Source: Streptomyces sp. NBC_00568 (GTDB lineage: Bacteria > Actinomycetota > Actinomycetes > Streptomycetales > Streptomycetaceae). Taken from it: a DNA stretch of 64,000 nucleotides. The stretch is from positions 930,001 through 994,000 of the forward strand of contig NZ_JAPENW010000001.1 of assembly GCF_026341855.1 (NCBI RefSeq). Reading direction: 5' to 3'. The position numbers were made by a program, and so were the translations under genes. A model generated the notes under the pieces. It had not been told where the DNA came from. It saw only the letters and a list, made by a program, of their open reading frames with translations, and made no database searches. Positions 16,101 through 25,147 of the stretch are shown piece after piece (positions within the stretch are counted from its first letter, which is position 1; each line of letters begins with the position of its first letter).

Positions 16101-17150
16101 ATGCCCGAACTGCGTGTCGTGGCCGTCTCTAACGACGGCACACGGCTGGTGCTGAAGGCTGCGGACAGTACGGAGTACACGCTTCCGATTGACGAGCGTC
16201 TGCGCGCCGCCGTACGCGGCGACCGTCCCCGCCTCGGCCAGATCGAGATCGAGGTGGAGAGCCATCTCCGCCCCCGAGACATCCAGGCGCGTATACGCGC
16301 CGGCGCCTCCGCGGAGGAAGTCGCCCAGCTCGCCGGAATCCCCGTCGATCGCGTACGTCGCTTCGAGGGACCCGTGCTGGCCGAGCGCGCCTTCATGGCC
16401 GAGCGCGCCAGGAAGACTCCCGTCCGCCGCCCCGGAGAGAACGCCGGACCCCAGCTCGGCGAGGCCGTCCAGGAGCGGCTGCTGATCCGGGGCGCCGAGA
16501 AGGACACCGTCCAGTGGGACTCGTGGCGCCGCGACGACGGCACCTGGGAAGTCCTGCTGGTCTACCGGGTCGCGGGTGAACCGCACGCCGCGAGCTGGAC
16601 CTACGACCCGCCCCGGCGGCTCGTCCAGGCCGTCGACGACGAGGCGCGCTCGCTGATCGGCGAGTCCGAGGACCTCGCGGCACCCGAGCCGAGCTTCCCG
16701 TTCGTGCCGCGGATCGCCAGGCTGCCCCGCGACCGTCCGCTGGACCGCGCCCTGGACCGGCAGATGGAGCGGCCGAGCCTGCCCCCGCCGCCCCCGGAAC
16801 CGGCCGAGGAGGCCGAGGACCGGGACTCGCTGACCAGCCTCCTGGAGGCCGTGCCCAGCTTCCGGGGCGACATGGTGGTCCCCGAGCGGCCCGCCACCAC
16901 CGAGCGGCCCGCCGAGGAGCCCGCCGACGAACCCGAGGCGGAGGAGCCCCCGGCTCCCGCCGCCTCGGCAGGTGCCGGTTCCGCGTACGCGGACGTATTG
17001 ATGCCCCGCTCGGTCGGCAGCCATCGCGACCGGCTGGTCGGCGCGACCGACCGCCAGGCCGAGGCCGACGGCGTCCGCCCGGGCCGCAGAGCGGCGGTCC
17101 CGAGCTGGGACGAGATCGTCTTCGGCACACGGCGGAAGAAGCAGGACTAG
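16101..17150 (+). CDS. sepH: Septation protein SepH (DUF3071)
   Basis: A 349-residue protein beginning MPELRVVAVSNDGTRLVLKA. The N-terminal DUF3071 domain contains a helix-turn-helix-like stretch (RIRAGASAEEVAQLAGIPVDRVRRF, about residues 62-90). The C-terminal part is disordered, rich in Pro and Glu, and ends in a basic tail (RRKKQD). In Streptomyces, SepH binds FtsZ through its C-terminal region and promotes Z-ring assembly in both vegetative and sporulation septation. GGAGGT sits four bases before the ATG. A hairpin terminator follows at 17164-17198. Confidence 0.93.
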   Translation: MPELRVVAVSNDGTRLVLKAADSTEYTLPIDERLRAAVRGDRPRLGQIEIEVESHLRPRDIQARIRAGASAEEVAQLAGIPVDRVRRFEGPVLAERAFMAERARKTPVRRPGENAGPQLGEAVQERLLIRGAEKDTVQWDSWRRDDGTWEVLLVYRVAGEPHAASWTYDPPRRLVQAVDDEARSLIGESEDLAAPEPSFPFVPRIARLPRDRPLDRALDRQMERPSLPPPPPEPAEEAEDRDSLTSLLEAVPSFRGDMVVPERPATTERPAEEPADEPEAEEPPAPAASAGAGSAYADVLMPRSVGSHRDRLVGATDRQAEADGVRPGRRAAVPSWDEIVFGTRRKKQD

Positions 17151-17163
17151 TCAGGTGTACGAC

Positions 17164-17198
17164 GACGGGGCCCGCGCCGATCCGGTGCGGGCCCCGTC
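17164..17198. terminator. Bidirectional hairpin between sepH and the rhodanese gene
   Basis: Perfect 12-base arms GACGGGGCCCGC and GCGGGCCCCGTC with an 11-base loop, between two convergent genes. Confidence 0.8.
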
Positions 17199-17262
17199 CT
17201 GGTGCAACCGGCGGCGGGGCAGGCCGGCGCGCCCGGTACGGCGGCTCCGGCGCCCCGGGCTG

Positions 17263-18090
17263 TCACTGCGGGTCGGGGCCCACCGCGACGGGACGGTCGC
17301 CGTCCTGGGACCACTCCGACCACGAACCCGCGTACAGAGCCGCGGGAATGCCCGCCACGGCGAGGGCCAGCACCTCATGGGCCCCCGAGACACCGGAGCC
17401 GCAGTAGACGCCGACCTCGGACGTGGGCGTCACACCGAGGGACTTGAAGCGGTCGGCGAGTTCGGCCGACGGCAGGAACCGTCCGTCCTCCGTGACGTTC
17501 TCGGCGGTCGGCGCGGAGACGGCGCCCGGGATGTGCCCGCCGACCGGATCGATCGGCTCGACCTCGCCCCGGTACCGCTCACCAGCGCGGGCATCGAGCA
17601 GCAGTCCGGTGCGGGCGAGTGCGGCGGCCCCGTCCGCGTCGAGCAACGGCCGGGCGCCGGGCGCCGGTACGAACGTTCCGGGCGCCGGCGAGGGGACCTC
17701 CGAGGACACCGGACCGCTCCAGGCGGCGAACCCGCCGTCAAGCACGCGTACCGACGGATGACCCGAATAGCCGAGCAGCCACCAGGCACGCGCGGCGGCC
17801 CAGCCCTGCCCTCCGTCGTACACGACCACGTCACGGTCCTCGGACACTCCCGCGGCCCGCATCGCAGCGCCGAAGACCTCGGCGCCGGGGAGCGGATGGC
17901 GGCCCGCCGCACCGGCCGGACCAGCGAGTTCGGAATCCAGATCGACGAAGACGGCACCCGGGATGTGCGCGTTCTCGTACTCGGAGCGCAGGTTGGGGCC
18001 GCCCAACTGCCAGCGGATGTCGAGGAGCACCGGCGGGTTCGGACCCGCCAGGTCGCTCGCGAGCTCGGGTGCGGTGATGATGGCGTTCAT
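17263..18090 (-). CDS. Sulfurtransferase (tandem rhodanese domains)
   Basis: A 275-residue protein with two rhodanese domains, of the thiosulfate/3-mercaptopyruvate sulfurtransferase type. The N-terminal domain is inactive (VVYDGGQGWAAARAW in place of the Cys loop). The C-terminal domain holds the active-site loop in VYCGSGVSGAHEV, the CGSGVS form typical of mercaptopyruvate-type enzymes. It transfers sulfane sulfur to cyanide, thiols or other acceptors in the cytosol. I chose ATG 18090, with AAGGA eight bases upstream; an ATG three codons earlier has no room for a ribosome site. Confidence 0.92.
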   Translation of the reverse strand: MNAIITAPELASDLAGPNPPVLLDIRWQLGGPNLRSEYENAHIPGAVFVDLDSELAGPAGAAGRHPLPGAEVFGAAMRAAGVSEDRDVVVYDGGQGWAAARAWWLLGYSGHPSVRVLDGGFAAWSGPVSSEVPSPAPGTFVPAPGARPLLDADGAAALARTGLLLDARAGERYRGEVEPIDPVGGHIPGAVSAPTAENVTEDGRFLPSAELADRFKSLGVTPTSEVGVYCGSGVSGAHEVLALAVAGIPAALYAGSWSEWSQDGDRPVAVGPDPQ

Positions 18091-18413
18091 GGCCACCATC
18101 CTTGCGCACGGGGTGGCCGCGTCGTCCATGTCCGGCTACTCTGCTCCGCCGGACAGGTCCGATCACCAGGCGTATGGGATCGGGCACATGCTGTACAACC
18201 GATGGACACCACGCGGCAATCACTCCGAAACGGATGAGAAACGGCATATCGGGCTTCCTTCCGTCGCGGGCCGCCGAACGGCGGCGCGGCCGGGACGCGC
18301 GGCACGACCGGTGGTGCGAACATCGGCACGGGGCGTGCACGCACGCGACTGAGTACGCGTGTTCGCAGGCGGAAGGTGACCGGCCACCGCGAGGGGCCGA
18401 GAAGAGAGTGACG
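18091..18413. other. Divergent intergenic region
   Basis: 323 bases between the divergent rhodanese and VOC genes. No operator-like palindrome, hairpin or additional gene was recognised. Confidence 0.45.
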
Positions 18414-19217
18414 ATGACCGAGGCACGGGAATCGGCCGGCCCGAACGGCACCACGCACGCTCGGCACATGCCCGGCACACCCTGCTGGGTGAGCCTGATG
18501 GTGCATGAGATGGCCGCGACCCAGGACTTCTACGGAGCGCTGTTCGGCTGGGAGTTCCAGCCTGGCCCACCGCAGCTCGGCCCCTACGCGCGAGCGCTGC
18601 TCGACGGCCACGAGGTGGCCGGGATCGGCCAGTTGCCGCCCGACCGGCACCTGCCCATCGCCTGGACGCCGTACTTCGCGTCGGCGGACGTGGACCAGAC
18701 CGCCGAGACGGTACGACTCAGCGGCGGAACCGTGGGCGTGGGACCGCTCGACGCGGCCGAGGCCGGCCGTCTGGCGATCGCCTCCGACACGTCGGGCGCC
18801 GTCTTCGGCATCTGGCAGGTGGTGGCCCACCCCGGCACGGAGATCACCGGCGTGCCGGGCACCCCGGTGTGGAACGAGCTCGTGACGCGCGACACCCAGA
18901 GTGTCGTCAAGTTCTACCAGGGGGTCTTCGGCTACGAACTGGAGCCGGCCGTCTCACCCGACTTCGACTACGTGACCCTGCACATCGACGGCCGCCCGGT
19001 GGCGGGCGTGCACGGGGTCGGGAACACCCTGCCCCGCGACCGCGGGCCGCACTGGCTGACGTACTTCGAGGCCGCCGAAGTGGACGAGACCGTCCACCGC
19101 GTCACGGAACTCGGCGGGCACCTCGTCGGACCGGCCCACGACTCCCCGTACGGCCGTGTGGCGACCGTGGCGGATCCGGAGGGCGCGACGTTCTCCCTGA
19201 TCCATGCCGTCACGTGA
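18414..19217 (+). CDS. VOC family protein with two glyoxalase-like domains
   Basis: A 267-residue protein with two vicinal-oxygen-chelate domains: GTPCWVSLMVHEMAATQDFYGALFGWEF opens the first (about residue 19) and GTPVWNELVTRDTQSVVKFYQGVFGYEL the second (about residue 149). Each half ends in the expected metal-site Glu region (for example VADPEGATFSLI). Tandem VOC proteins of this size are widespread in actinomycetes; proposed roles include lyase/hydrolase activity and small-molecule binding. No partner gene gives a clue. ATG 14 bases after a GAGAAGAGAG purine stretch. Confidence 0.85.
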   Translation: MTEARESAGPNGTTHARHMPGTPCWVSLMVHEMAATQDFYGALFGWEFQPGPPQLGPYARALLDGHEVAGIGQLPPDRHLPIAWTPYFASADVDQTAETVRLSGGTVGVGPLDAAEAGRLAIASDTSGAVFGIWQVVAHPGTEITGVPGTPVWNELVTRDTQSVVKFYQGVFGYELEPAVSPDFDYVTLHIDGRPVAGVHGVGNTLPRDRGPHWLTYFEAAEVDETVHRVTELGGHLVGPAHDSPYGRVATVADPEGATFSLIHAVT

Positions 19218-19302
19218 CGCGGTGAGCCGGCGTACCCGATGGGCCGGCGCCGGGACGGGCGCCAGGGCGTCGGGGCCGGGGTGTCGGACCGGGAAACAGG
19301 TC

Positions 19303-19947
19303 TCAGGCCGAGGCGATCGGCAGGACGTCCGGTGACAGGGCGCTCGCGTGGGCCGTGGCGGCCGTCATACGGCGACGGTGGTGCCTGCGGCACAGGACCT
19401 CGTAGCCGACGTCGGGCTGGTTGACGTCGCCGACGACGACCTGGGCGCCCTCGAGGACCATCTCGCCGCCAACGGTGCGGGCGTTGTGCGTGGCGCGGGC
19501 GCCGCACCAGCACAGGGCCTCCACCTGGAGGACCTCGACCCGGTCGGCCAGTTCGACGAGGCGCTGGGAGCCCGGGAAGAGCTTGGAGCGGAAGTCCGTG
19601 GTGATCCCGAAGGCGAAGACGTCGACGCCCAGGTCGTCCACCACGCGGGCCAGCTGGTCGATCTGCCGGGGGGCCAGGAACTGGGCCTCGTCCGCGATCA
19701 CATAGTCCGCCCGGCCGCCCTGGGAGAGGTGGTCGACCAGGTAGGCGTACAGGTCCTGGTCGTCCGCCACCTCGACCGCATCGGTGACCAGGCCGAGACG
19801 CGAGGAGAGCTTGCCCTCGCCCGCGCGGTCGTCGCGCGTGAAGATCATGCCCTGCAGACCCCGCGCCGAGCGGTTGTGCTCGATCTGGAGAGCCAGCGTG
19901 GACTTCCCGCAGTCCATGGTTCCGGAGAAGAACACCAGCTCGGGCAT
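19303..19947 (-). CDS. tdk: Thymidine kinase
   Basis: A type II thymidine kinase, 214 residues, phosphorylating thymidine with ATP in the salvage pathway. P-loop GTMDCGKST near residue 9, Walker-B-like YVIADEAQFL, and zinc-site cysteines in LCWCGARA and YEVLCRRHH. It is the last gene of a minus-strand series DUF5998 - phosphodiesterase - tdk, with 44 bases after the phosphodiesterase stop. Only a weak upstream AAAGG is seen, so read-through from the upstream genes is likely. Confidence 0.93.
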   Translation of the reverse strand: MPELVFFSGTMDCGKSTLALQIEHNRSARGLQGMIFTRDDRAGEGKLSSRLGLVTDAVEVADDQDLYAYLVDHLSQGGRADYVIADEAQFLAPRQIDQLARVVDDLGVDVFAFGITTDFRSKLFPGSQRLVELADRVEVLQVEALCWCGARATHNARTVGGEMVLEGAQVVVGDVNQPDVGYEVLCRRHHRRRMTAATAHASALSPDVLPIASA

Positions 19948-19991
19948 GGGGAGTTGAGCACCTTTCGGCAACGGAGGCAGGGAGAAGGGCG

Positions 19992-21179
19992 TCAGGAGCG
20001 TACTTCGAGGAGCGGCACCAGTTGCTCGACGGGGGTCATCGAACCGTGGTTGCCGACCATCGCCGACTCCTTCGGCTCCCGCTCGGACGCGATGATCAGG
20101 ACGTCGTCCCGGGCGGCCGCGATGACGTCGCCCAGCCGGCCGTACACCCGCTCGTCGACCTGCGGGCCGAACCAGCCCGCCTCGATCGCCTCGTCCCGGG
20201 AGGCGATCCAGAACTGCTCGCCGAGGACCTCGCGCCAGCAGGTCAGCACGTCCGCCTCGGCACCCGGGACCGCGTACACATGGCGGGCACGGCCCTCGCC
20301 GCCCAGCAGGGCGACCCCGGCGCGCAGCTCCCAGTCCTCGTCGAAGTCGATGCGGTGCTGCTCGTCGAACGGGATGTCGATCATGCCGTGGTCGGCGGTG
20401 ACGTACAGCGCGGAGCGCGGTGGCAGCTGCTCCGCGAGGCGCTGGACCAGGCGGTCGACGTACATCAGCTGGCCGCGCCACGGGTCCGAGTCGACACCGA
20501 AGCGGTGACCCTTGCCGTCCACCTCCGCGTAGTACGTGTAGACCAAGGAGCGGTCCCCGGCGGCCAGTTGCTCGGCCGCGAAGTCCATGCGCTCCTCACC
20601 GGTCAACCGGCCGTGGAAGGTCCCGCCGCTCAGCGCGATCTTCGTCAGCGGTGTGTTCTGGAAGGTGGGCGAGGAGACCTGGGCGGTGTGCACACCCGCC
20701 GCGTCCGCCAGCTGGAAGATCGTGGGGTAGGGCTGCCAGGCGCGCGGATCGGTCCACGGGTTCCAGCGGAGCTGGTTCATCAGGTCGCCGGTGGCGGGGT
20801 TGCGCGCGGTGTAGCCGGGCAGGCCGTGCGCGCCAGGGGGCAGGCCGGTGCCGACGGAGGCGAGGGAGGTCGCGGTGGTGGCGGGGTAGCCCGCGGTGAT
20901 CGGACGCCCTGTGCCGCCCCGCGAGGACGCCAGGAGCGACGTCATGAAGGGTGCCTCGTCCGGGTGGGCCTTGAGCTGCTCCCAGCCGAGTCCGTCGATC
21001 AGGAACACGCAGTTCCGGTCGGCTGCGGCCAGCTCCGGTATGGCGGCCCTCGCTCCGGGCACGGACATGCCCGCGGCGAGCGTGGGCAGCAGATCGGCCA
21101 GCGAGCCGGCGCCGTACTCGGGGACGGGCGCGGAGCCGATGGCGAGCGGTTCCGGGTGGTCCCAGGTGGGCAGGGCCAT
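19992..21179 (-). CDS. Alkaline-phosphatase-superfamily phosphodiesterase
   Basis: A 395-residue metal-dependent hydrolase of the nucleotide pyrophosphatase/phosphodiesterase branch of the alkaline phosphatase superfamily. Metal and nucleophile motifs: FLIDGLGW (first Asp, about 58), PATTATSLASVGTG (catalytic Thr), TYYAEVDGKGHRFG (Asp/His pair), YVTADHGMIDI, and NHGSM near the C-terminus. No signal peptide, so it probably acts in the cytosol. Its ATG shares a base with the TGA of the DUF5998 gene, and tdk follows 44 bases downstream, hinting at a nucleotide-linked role. Substrate unknown. Confidence 0.87.
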   Translation of the reverse strand: MALPTWDHPEPLAIGSAPVPEYGAGSLADLLPTLAAGMSVPGARAAIPELAAADRNCVFLIDGLGWEQLKAHPDEAPFMTSLLASSRGGTGRPITAGYPATTATSLASVGTGLPPGAHGLPGYTARNPATGDLMNQLRWNPWTDPRAWQPYPTIFQLADAAGVHTAQVSSPTFQNTPLTKIALSGGTFHGRLTGEERMDFAAEQLAAGDRSLVYTYYAEVDGKGHRFGVDSDPWRGQLMYVDRLVQRLAEQLPPRSALYVTADHGMIDIPFDEQHRIDFDEDWELRAGVALLGGEGRARHVYAVPGAEADVLTCWREVLGEQFWIASRDEAIEAGWFGPQVDERVYGRLGDVIAAARDDVLIIASEREPKESAMVGNHGSMTPVEQLVPLLEVRS

Positions 21180-21766
21180 CAGCGGGTGGTGTCCGCGGTC
21201 GCCTCGGAGAGGGACTGCGCGAAGGCCAGGGCCTGACGGACGGTCTCCGGGCCGTCCCCCGCCTCGCTGACGCGCAGGCTCAGGTCGTCGGCTGTCGAGT
21301 TGCCCGTGTAGCCGTGATCGGCCTCGCAGTTGGGGTCACCGCAGGCGGCCGGCTCCAGGTCGATGCGGGAGACGGCGCCCCAGCCGATGGTCAGGACCAC
21401 CTCGCGGGGCAACGTGCCGGGCGTGTACGACTCGGGGTTCGCGACGACGCGGCTGACGACCACCGACGAGATCCGGCCGAGCTTGACCGACTCCGTCGAG
21501 GTCGTGGCGTACGGCGTCGGGGACGTGGTGTCCGCGTTCTGCTCGTCGGTGTGGCTGACGATGAAGCGGTTGCCGGTGAGGACGAGCACGGTGACGTGCC
21601 GGCGCACCTCGTTCGCGTCGAACGTCGTCTCCTGGTGGACCAGGTACGACCGGATGGTCTCGCCGCCGATCGCGGCCTCCACCGCCTCGGCCACGAGGGC
21701 CGGGTAGTAGCCGCTGCGCTCGATCGCCGCTCGCAGCCCCTGGGTCGTCGTACTGGTCTTGGCCAT
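21179..21766 (-). CDS. DUF5998 family protein
   Basis: A 195-residue soluble protein of a conserved actinobacterial family (DUF5998), function unknown. It begins MAKTSTTTQGLRAAIERSGY and has an antiparallel beta-rich core (HVTVLVLTGNRFIVSHTDEQ). A short motif CGDPNCEADHGYTG with two Cys and one His could bind metal. Start at ATG 21766, since AGGA lies eight bases before it; an ATG three codons earlier is too close to that site. Its stop overlaps the phosphodiesterase start (TGATG), so the genes are coupled. Confidence 0.84.
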   Translation of the reverse strand: MAKTSTTTQGLRAAIERSGYYPALVAEAVEAAIGGETIRSYLVHQETTFDANEVRRHVTVLVLTGNRFIVSHTDEQNADTTSPTPYATTSTESVKLGRISSVVVSRVVANPESYTPGTLPREVVLTIGWGAVSRIDLEPAACGDPNCEADHGYTGNSTADDLSLRVSEAGDGPETVRQALAFAQSLSEATADTTR

Positions 21767-22144
21767 GTCGTCCATCCTACGGGGGCCCACTGACTGCGAG
21801 GCACCGCTCGCGGCGGTCTGTCGTGGACGGAACAGATCGAATCGGGGACGGCGGCCCGGAGGAGGTGCGTACGGCGCCGCCGGCGGCCGCGGCCGCGGCC
21901 GCCGGGACGGGGAAGCGCCGCGGCACACCGGACGGGCGGCGGACGCCCCGGGGCGGCACCTGGGACACGGGCAGATGTCCGGGCGAGGACGTCTCTGGCG
22001 GCACCGCTCGGGCGACGGCTGACGCGCGGGGCCGCGGTACGTACCGCCCTGGAGGCAGCGCCCCTCGGACGGCACGGACGCCCGGACAGCTCAGACGGCT
22101 CAGACGACTCAGACGACTCAGACGACTCAGACGACTCAGACGAC
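21767..22144. other. Intergenic region with GCGGCC run and tandem repeat
   Basis: 378 bases upstream of the DUF5998 gene and downstream of the GNAT/ligase gene. It contains an alternating GCGGCC run near 21885-21905 and the 9-bp tandem repeat at its right end. Promoter boxes were not recognised and no coding frame is convincing. Confidence 0.5.
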
Positions 22145-22153
22145 TCAGACGAC
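22091..22153. repeat. 9-bp tandem repeat, seven units, overlapping a stop codon
   Basis: Unit tcagacgac repeated seven times head to tail (first unit tcagacggc). On the minus strand the unit reads GTCGTCTGA. The rightmost copy supplies the last two Val codons and the TGA stop of the GNAT/ligase gene, and every further copy repeats an in-frame TGA. Confidence 0.92.
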
Positions 22154-24973
22154 GGGCAGTGTCCGGGGGCCGAGGTCGTCCCGGAGCGGGGCGCGGGCCA
22201 GTCGTACCGTGGCGCCCAGCACGCTCAGACCGGTCGGGGCGACCACGACCGGCTCCAGCGAGACCGCGACGACCTCGGGGTGGTCGTCGACCAGCCGGGA
22301 CACCCGCAGCATGAGCTCTTCGAGGGCCGCCGTGTCGACCGGCGCGGAGCCCCGCCAGCCGAACAGGAGCGGTGCCGTCCGGATCGACCGGACCAGTGAG
22401 GCCGCGTCCCGGTCGATGACCGGAATCAGCCGGTGCGCCGTGTCCCCGAGCAGTTCGGAGGCGGCTCCGGCGAGCCCGAAGGAGAGCACCGCCCCGGCCG
22501 CCGGGTCGATCACCGCACGGACGACCGTGTCGACGCCGCGCGGCGCCATCCCCTGCACGACCGGGCGCAGCACCGTCGGTGTCCCGAACAGCTCGGTCAA
22601 CTCCGTGTACGCCCGGCGCAGTTGTTCCTCGTCCGCCAGGTCCAGCCGTACGCCGCCCAGGTCGGCACGGTGCCGCAGGTGCGGGGCGGTGGTCTTGAGG
22701 GCCACGGGGTAACCGATGGAGTGCGCGGCCGCCACGGCGTCGTCCGGTGTGGGGGCGGGCAGGGAGCGGTGTACGTCGATGCCGTACCGCCCGAGCAGCG
22801 CCCCCGTCTCCTCGCCACCGAGCGTCAGCCCCTCCCCGCGCGCGAGGAGGTCGTCGATCAGCCGCGCCGCTCCCTTTTCGTCGATGTCCTCGTACTCGGG
22901 CACCTTGCCGGGCTCGCCGGCATCCAGGCGCCACTGGGCGTACTTGACGGCTTCGGCGAGGGCGCGGACGGCACGCTCGGCGGCGGGGTAGGCGGGGATG
23001 AGCCGGGAGTCCGACGCGGCATCGGCGCTCACCGCGGCGGGCGAGCGGTCGGCGGGGTGGAACCGGGCGCCGGGCGCCGCACCGGGTGCCGTCTCGGCGG
23101 CCTGGGGAGCGGTGCTCGCGGCGGCGGACAGGGCCTCGGCGAGGCCGCCCAGCTCGACGTGCACCACGAGCACGGGTTTCGCCGGAGCCGCCGCCGCGGA
23201 GGACCGGAGTGCCTCGGCGAGCGCCTCGTCGGCGGCCGAGGTCTCCCCCACCGCCGGTATGGCCGTCACGACCACGGCGTCGCAGCCGTCGTCGGCGAGG
23301 GCCTCCGCCAGCGCCCGGTGGAAGTCGTCCGCCGAGGCCGCCGTGGTCAGGTCCCGGGGCGGCAGGGGCCTGAGCCCTTCGGCGAGACACGCGTCGTACG
23401 TCAGAAGCCCCAGCGACTCGGAGTTCCCGAGGATCGCCACCCGGGGCCCCCTGGGGAGCGGCTGGCGCGCCAGCAGGAGGCCCGCGTCGACGAGTTCGGT
23501 GATCGTGTCCACCCGGATCACCCCGGCCTGGCGCAGCAGCGCGGACACAGTGGCGTGCGGCAACCGGGTGGCCCGTACGGCGTGCCCCTGGGGAGCGGCC
23601 CCGCCGTGCCGCGCCCCCTGGACCACGACCAGCGGCTTCGCGGCCGCCGTCCGCCGCGCGAGGCGGGTGAACTTGCGCGGGTTGCCGATGGATTCGAGGT
23701 ACATGAGGGCGACGTCGGTGTCCGGGTCGTCGTACCAGTACTGAAGGACGTCGTTGCCGGACACGTCCGCCCGGTTCCCGGAGGAGATGAAGGTCGACAC
23801 GCCGGTCACGCCCGTGACGCCGCCGCCGCGCCGGTGCAGCCGGGACAGCAGGGCGATACCGATGGCACCGGACTGTGCGAACAGGCCGATCCGGCCCGGG
23901 CGGGGCATCTGGGGGGCGAGCGAGGCGTTCAGTCGCACCTCGGGGGAGGTGTTGATGACTCCGAAGGCGTTGGGTCCGATGATGCGCATCCCGTACGTGC
24001 GCGCCTGCCGCACGAGTTCGCGCTGGCGCTCGCGTCCTTCGGGGCCGCTCTCGGCGTACCCGGCGGAGACCACCACGAGTCCCTGCACCCCGTGTTCGCC
24101 GCATTCCGTGACGACCTCGGGGACGTACTCGGCGGGCACGGCCACGACGGCGAGGTCGACGGGCTCGGCGATGTCCCGGATGGAGCGGTGGGCCGGGACT
24201 CCGTCGAGTTCCTTCTCCTGGAGTGCCGTGTTCACGGCGTACAGGCGCCCGGTGAACCCGGCTTCGCACAGGTTGTCGAGGACGCTGCGGCCGACACCGC
24301 CGGGTGTGCGCCCGGCTCCGATGACGGCGACCGAGCCGGGGGCGAGCAGCCGCTGCACGGACCGGGCCTCGGCGCGCTGCTCCCGCGCGCGCTGCACGGC
24401 GAGCGACCGGTCGGTGGGTTCGAGGTCGAACTCCAGGTGTACGACGCCGTCCTCGAAGCTGCGCTTCTGGGTGTACCCGGCGTCCGTGAACACCTTGATC
24501 ATCTTGTTGTTGGCGGGCAGCACCTCGGCGGCGAAGCGGCGGATGTCGCGCTCGCGGGCCACGGCCGCGATGTGTTCGAGCAGGGCCGAGGCGACGCCGC
24601 GGCCCTGATGGGCGTCCTGCACGAGGAAGGCGACCTCGGCCTCGTCGGCGGGCGAGGACGCGGGCCGGCCGTCGGCGTCGATCCGGTCGAAGCGCACGGT
24701 GGCGATGAACTCCCCGCCCACCGTGACCGCGAGACCCACCCGGTCCACGAAGTCGTGGTGGGTGAACCGGTGGACGTCCTTGGCGGACAGACGCGGATAC
24801 GGCGCGAAGAAGCGGTAGTACTTCGACTCGTCGGACACCTGCTCGTAGAAGCTGACCAGGCGCTCGGCGTCGTCCACGGTGATGGGCCTGATGCGCGCGG
24901 TGCCGCCGTCACGCAGCACCACGTCGGCCTCCCAGTGAGCGGGGTACTCGTGCCGGTCCGACGAGGTCTGCAT
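22145..24973 (-). CDS. GNAT acetyltransferase fused to ADP-forming acyl-CoA ligase-like domains (PatA-like)
   Basis: A 942-residue fusion. Residues 1-190 are a GNAT lysine acetyltransferase domain (acetyl-CoA loop QDAHQGRGVASAL near 119). A CoA-binding Rossmann domain follows (about 205-310, SVAVIGAGRTPGGVGRSVL), then a succinyl-CoA-ligase-like part (SGAIGIALLSRL), and a C-terminal ATP-grasp region (about 720-940). This N-terminal placement of the GNAT domain resembles the Streptomyces protein acetyltransferase PatA that acetylates acyl-CoA synthetases. The SHTG phosphohistidine loop of active ADP-forming synthetases is not present (GHAVRATRLPHAT instead), so the ligase part is probably sensory. 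Divergent from ptsH. The stop codon lies in a tandem repeat. Confidence 0.9.
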   Translation of the reverse strand: MQTSSDRHEYPAHWEADVVLRDGGTARIRPITVDDAERLVSFYEQVSDESKYYRFFAPYPRLSAKDVHRFTHHDFVDRVGLAVTVGGEFIATVRFDRIDADGRPASSPADEAEVAFLVQDAHQGRGVASALLEHIAAVARERDIRRFAAEVLPANNKMIKVFTDAGYTQKRSFEDGVVHLEFDLEPTDRSLAVQRAREQRAEARSVQRLLAPGSVAVIGAGRTPGGVGRSVLDNLCEAGFTGRLYAVNTALQEKELDGVPAHRSIRDIAEPVDLAVVAVPAEYVPEVVTECGEHGVQGLVVVSAGYAESGPEGRERQRELVRQARTYGMRIIGPNAFGVINTSPEVRLNASLAPQMPRPGRIGLFAQSGAIGIALLSRLHRRGGGVTGVTGVSTFISSGNRADVSGNDVLQYWYDDPDTDVALMYLESIGNPRKFTRLARRTAAAKPLVVVQGARHGGAAPQGHAVRATRLPHATVSALLRQAGVIRVDTITELVDAGLLLARQPLPRGPRVAILGNSESLGLLTYDACLAEGLRPLPPRDLTTAASADDFHRALAEALADDGCDAVVVTAIPAVGETSAADEALAEALRSSAAAAPAKPVLVVHVELGGLAEALSAAASTAPQAAETAPGAAPGARFHPADRSPAAVSADAASDSRLIPAYPAAERAVRALAEAVKYAQWRLDAGEPGKVPEYEDIDEKGAARLIDDLLARGEGLTLGGEETGALLGRYGIDVHRSLPAPTPDDAVAAAHSIGYPVALKTTAPHLRHRADLGGVRLDLADEEQLRRAYTELTELFGTPTVLRPVVQGMAPRGVDTVVRAVIDPAAGAVLSFGLAGAASELLGDTAHRLIPVIDRDAASLVRSIRTAPLLFGWRGSAPVDTAALEELMLRVSRLVDDHPEVVAVSLEPVVVAPTGLSVLGATVRLARAPLRDDLGPRTLPVV

Positions 24974-25147
24974 GGGCCCCAGAGTACGGCTCGCGTACGA
25001 CAACGGCGCGAGGCAGTCTGTGGAGACGGACGCCGGAGCGAGCCGTTGGTCCGCCGTCGCCGCGGACGGACCGAGGACCGTCCGGGCACGCTTCACGATA
25101 TGGGACACTGGTCTAGACAACCCGGAACACCCGAAGGGCAGCATCAC

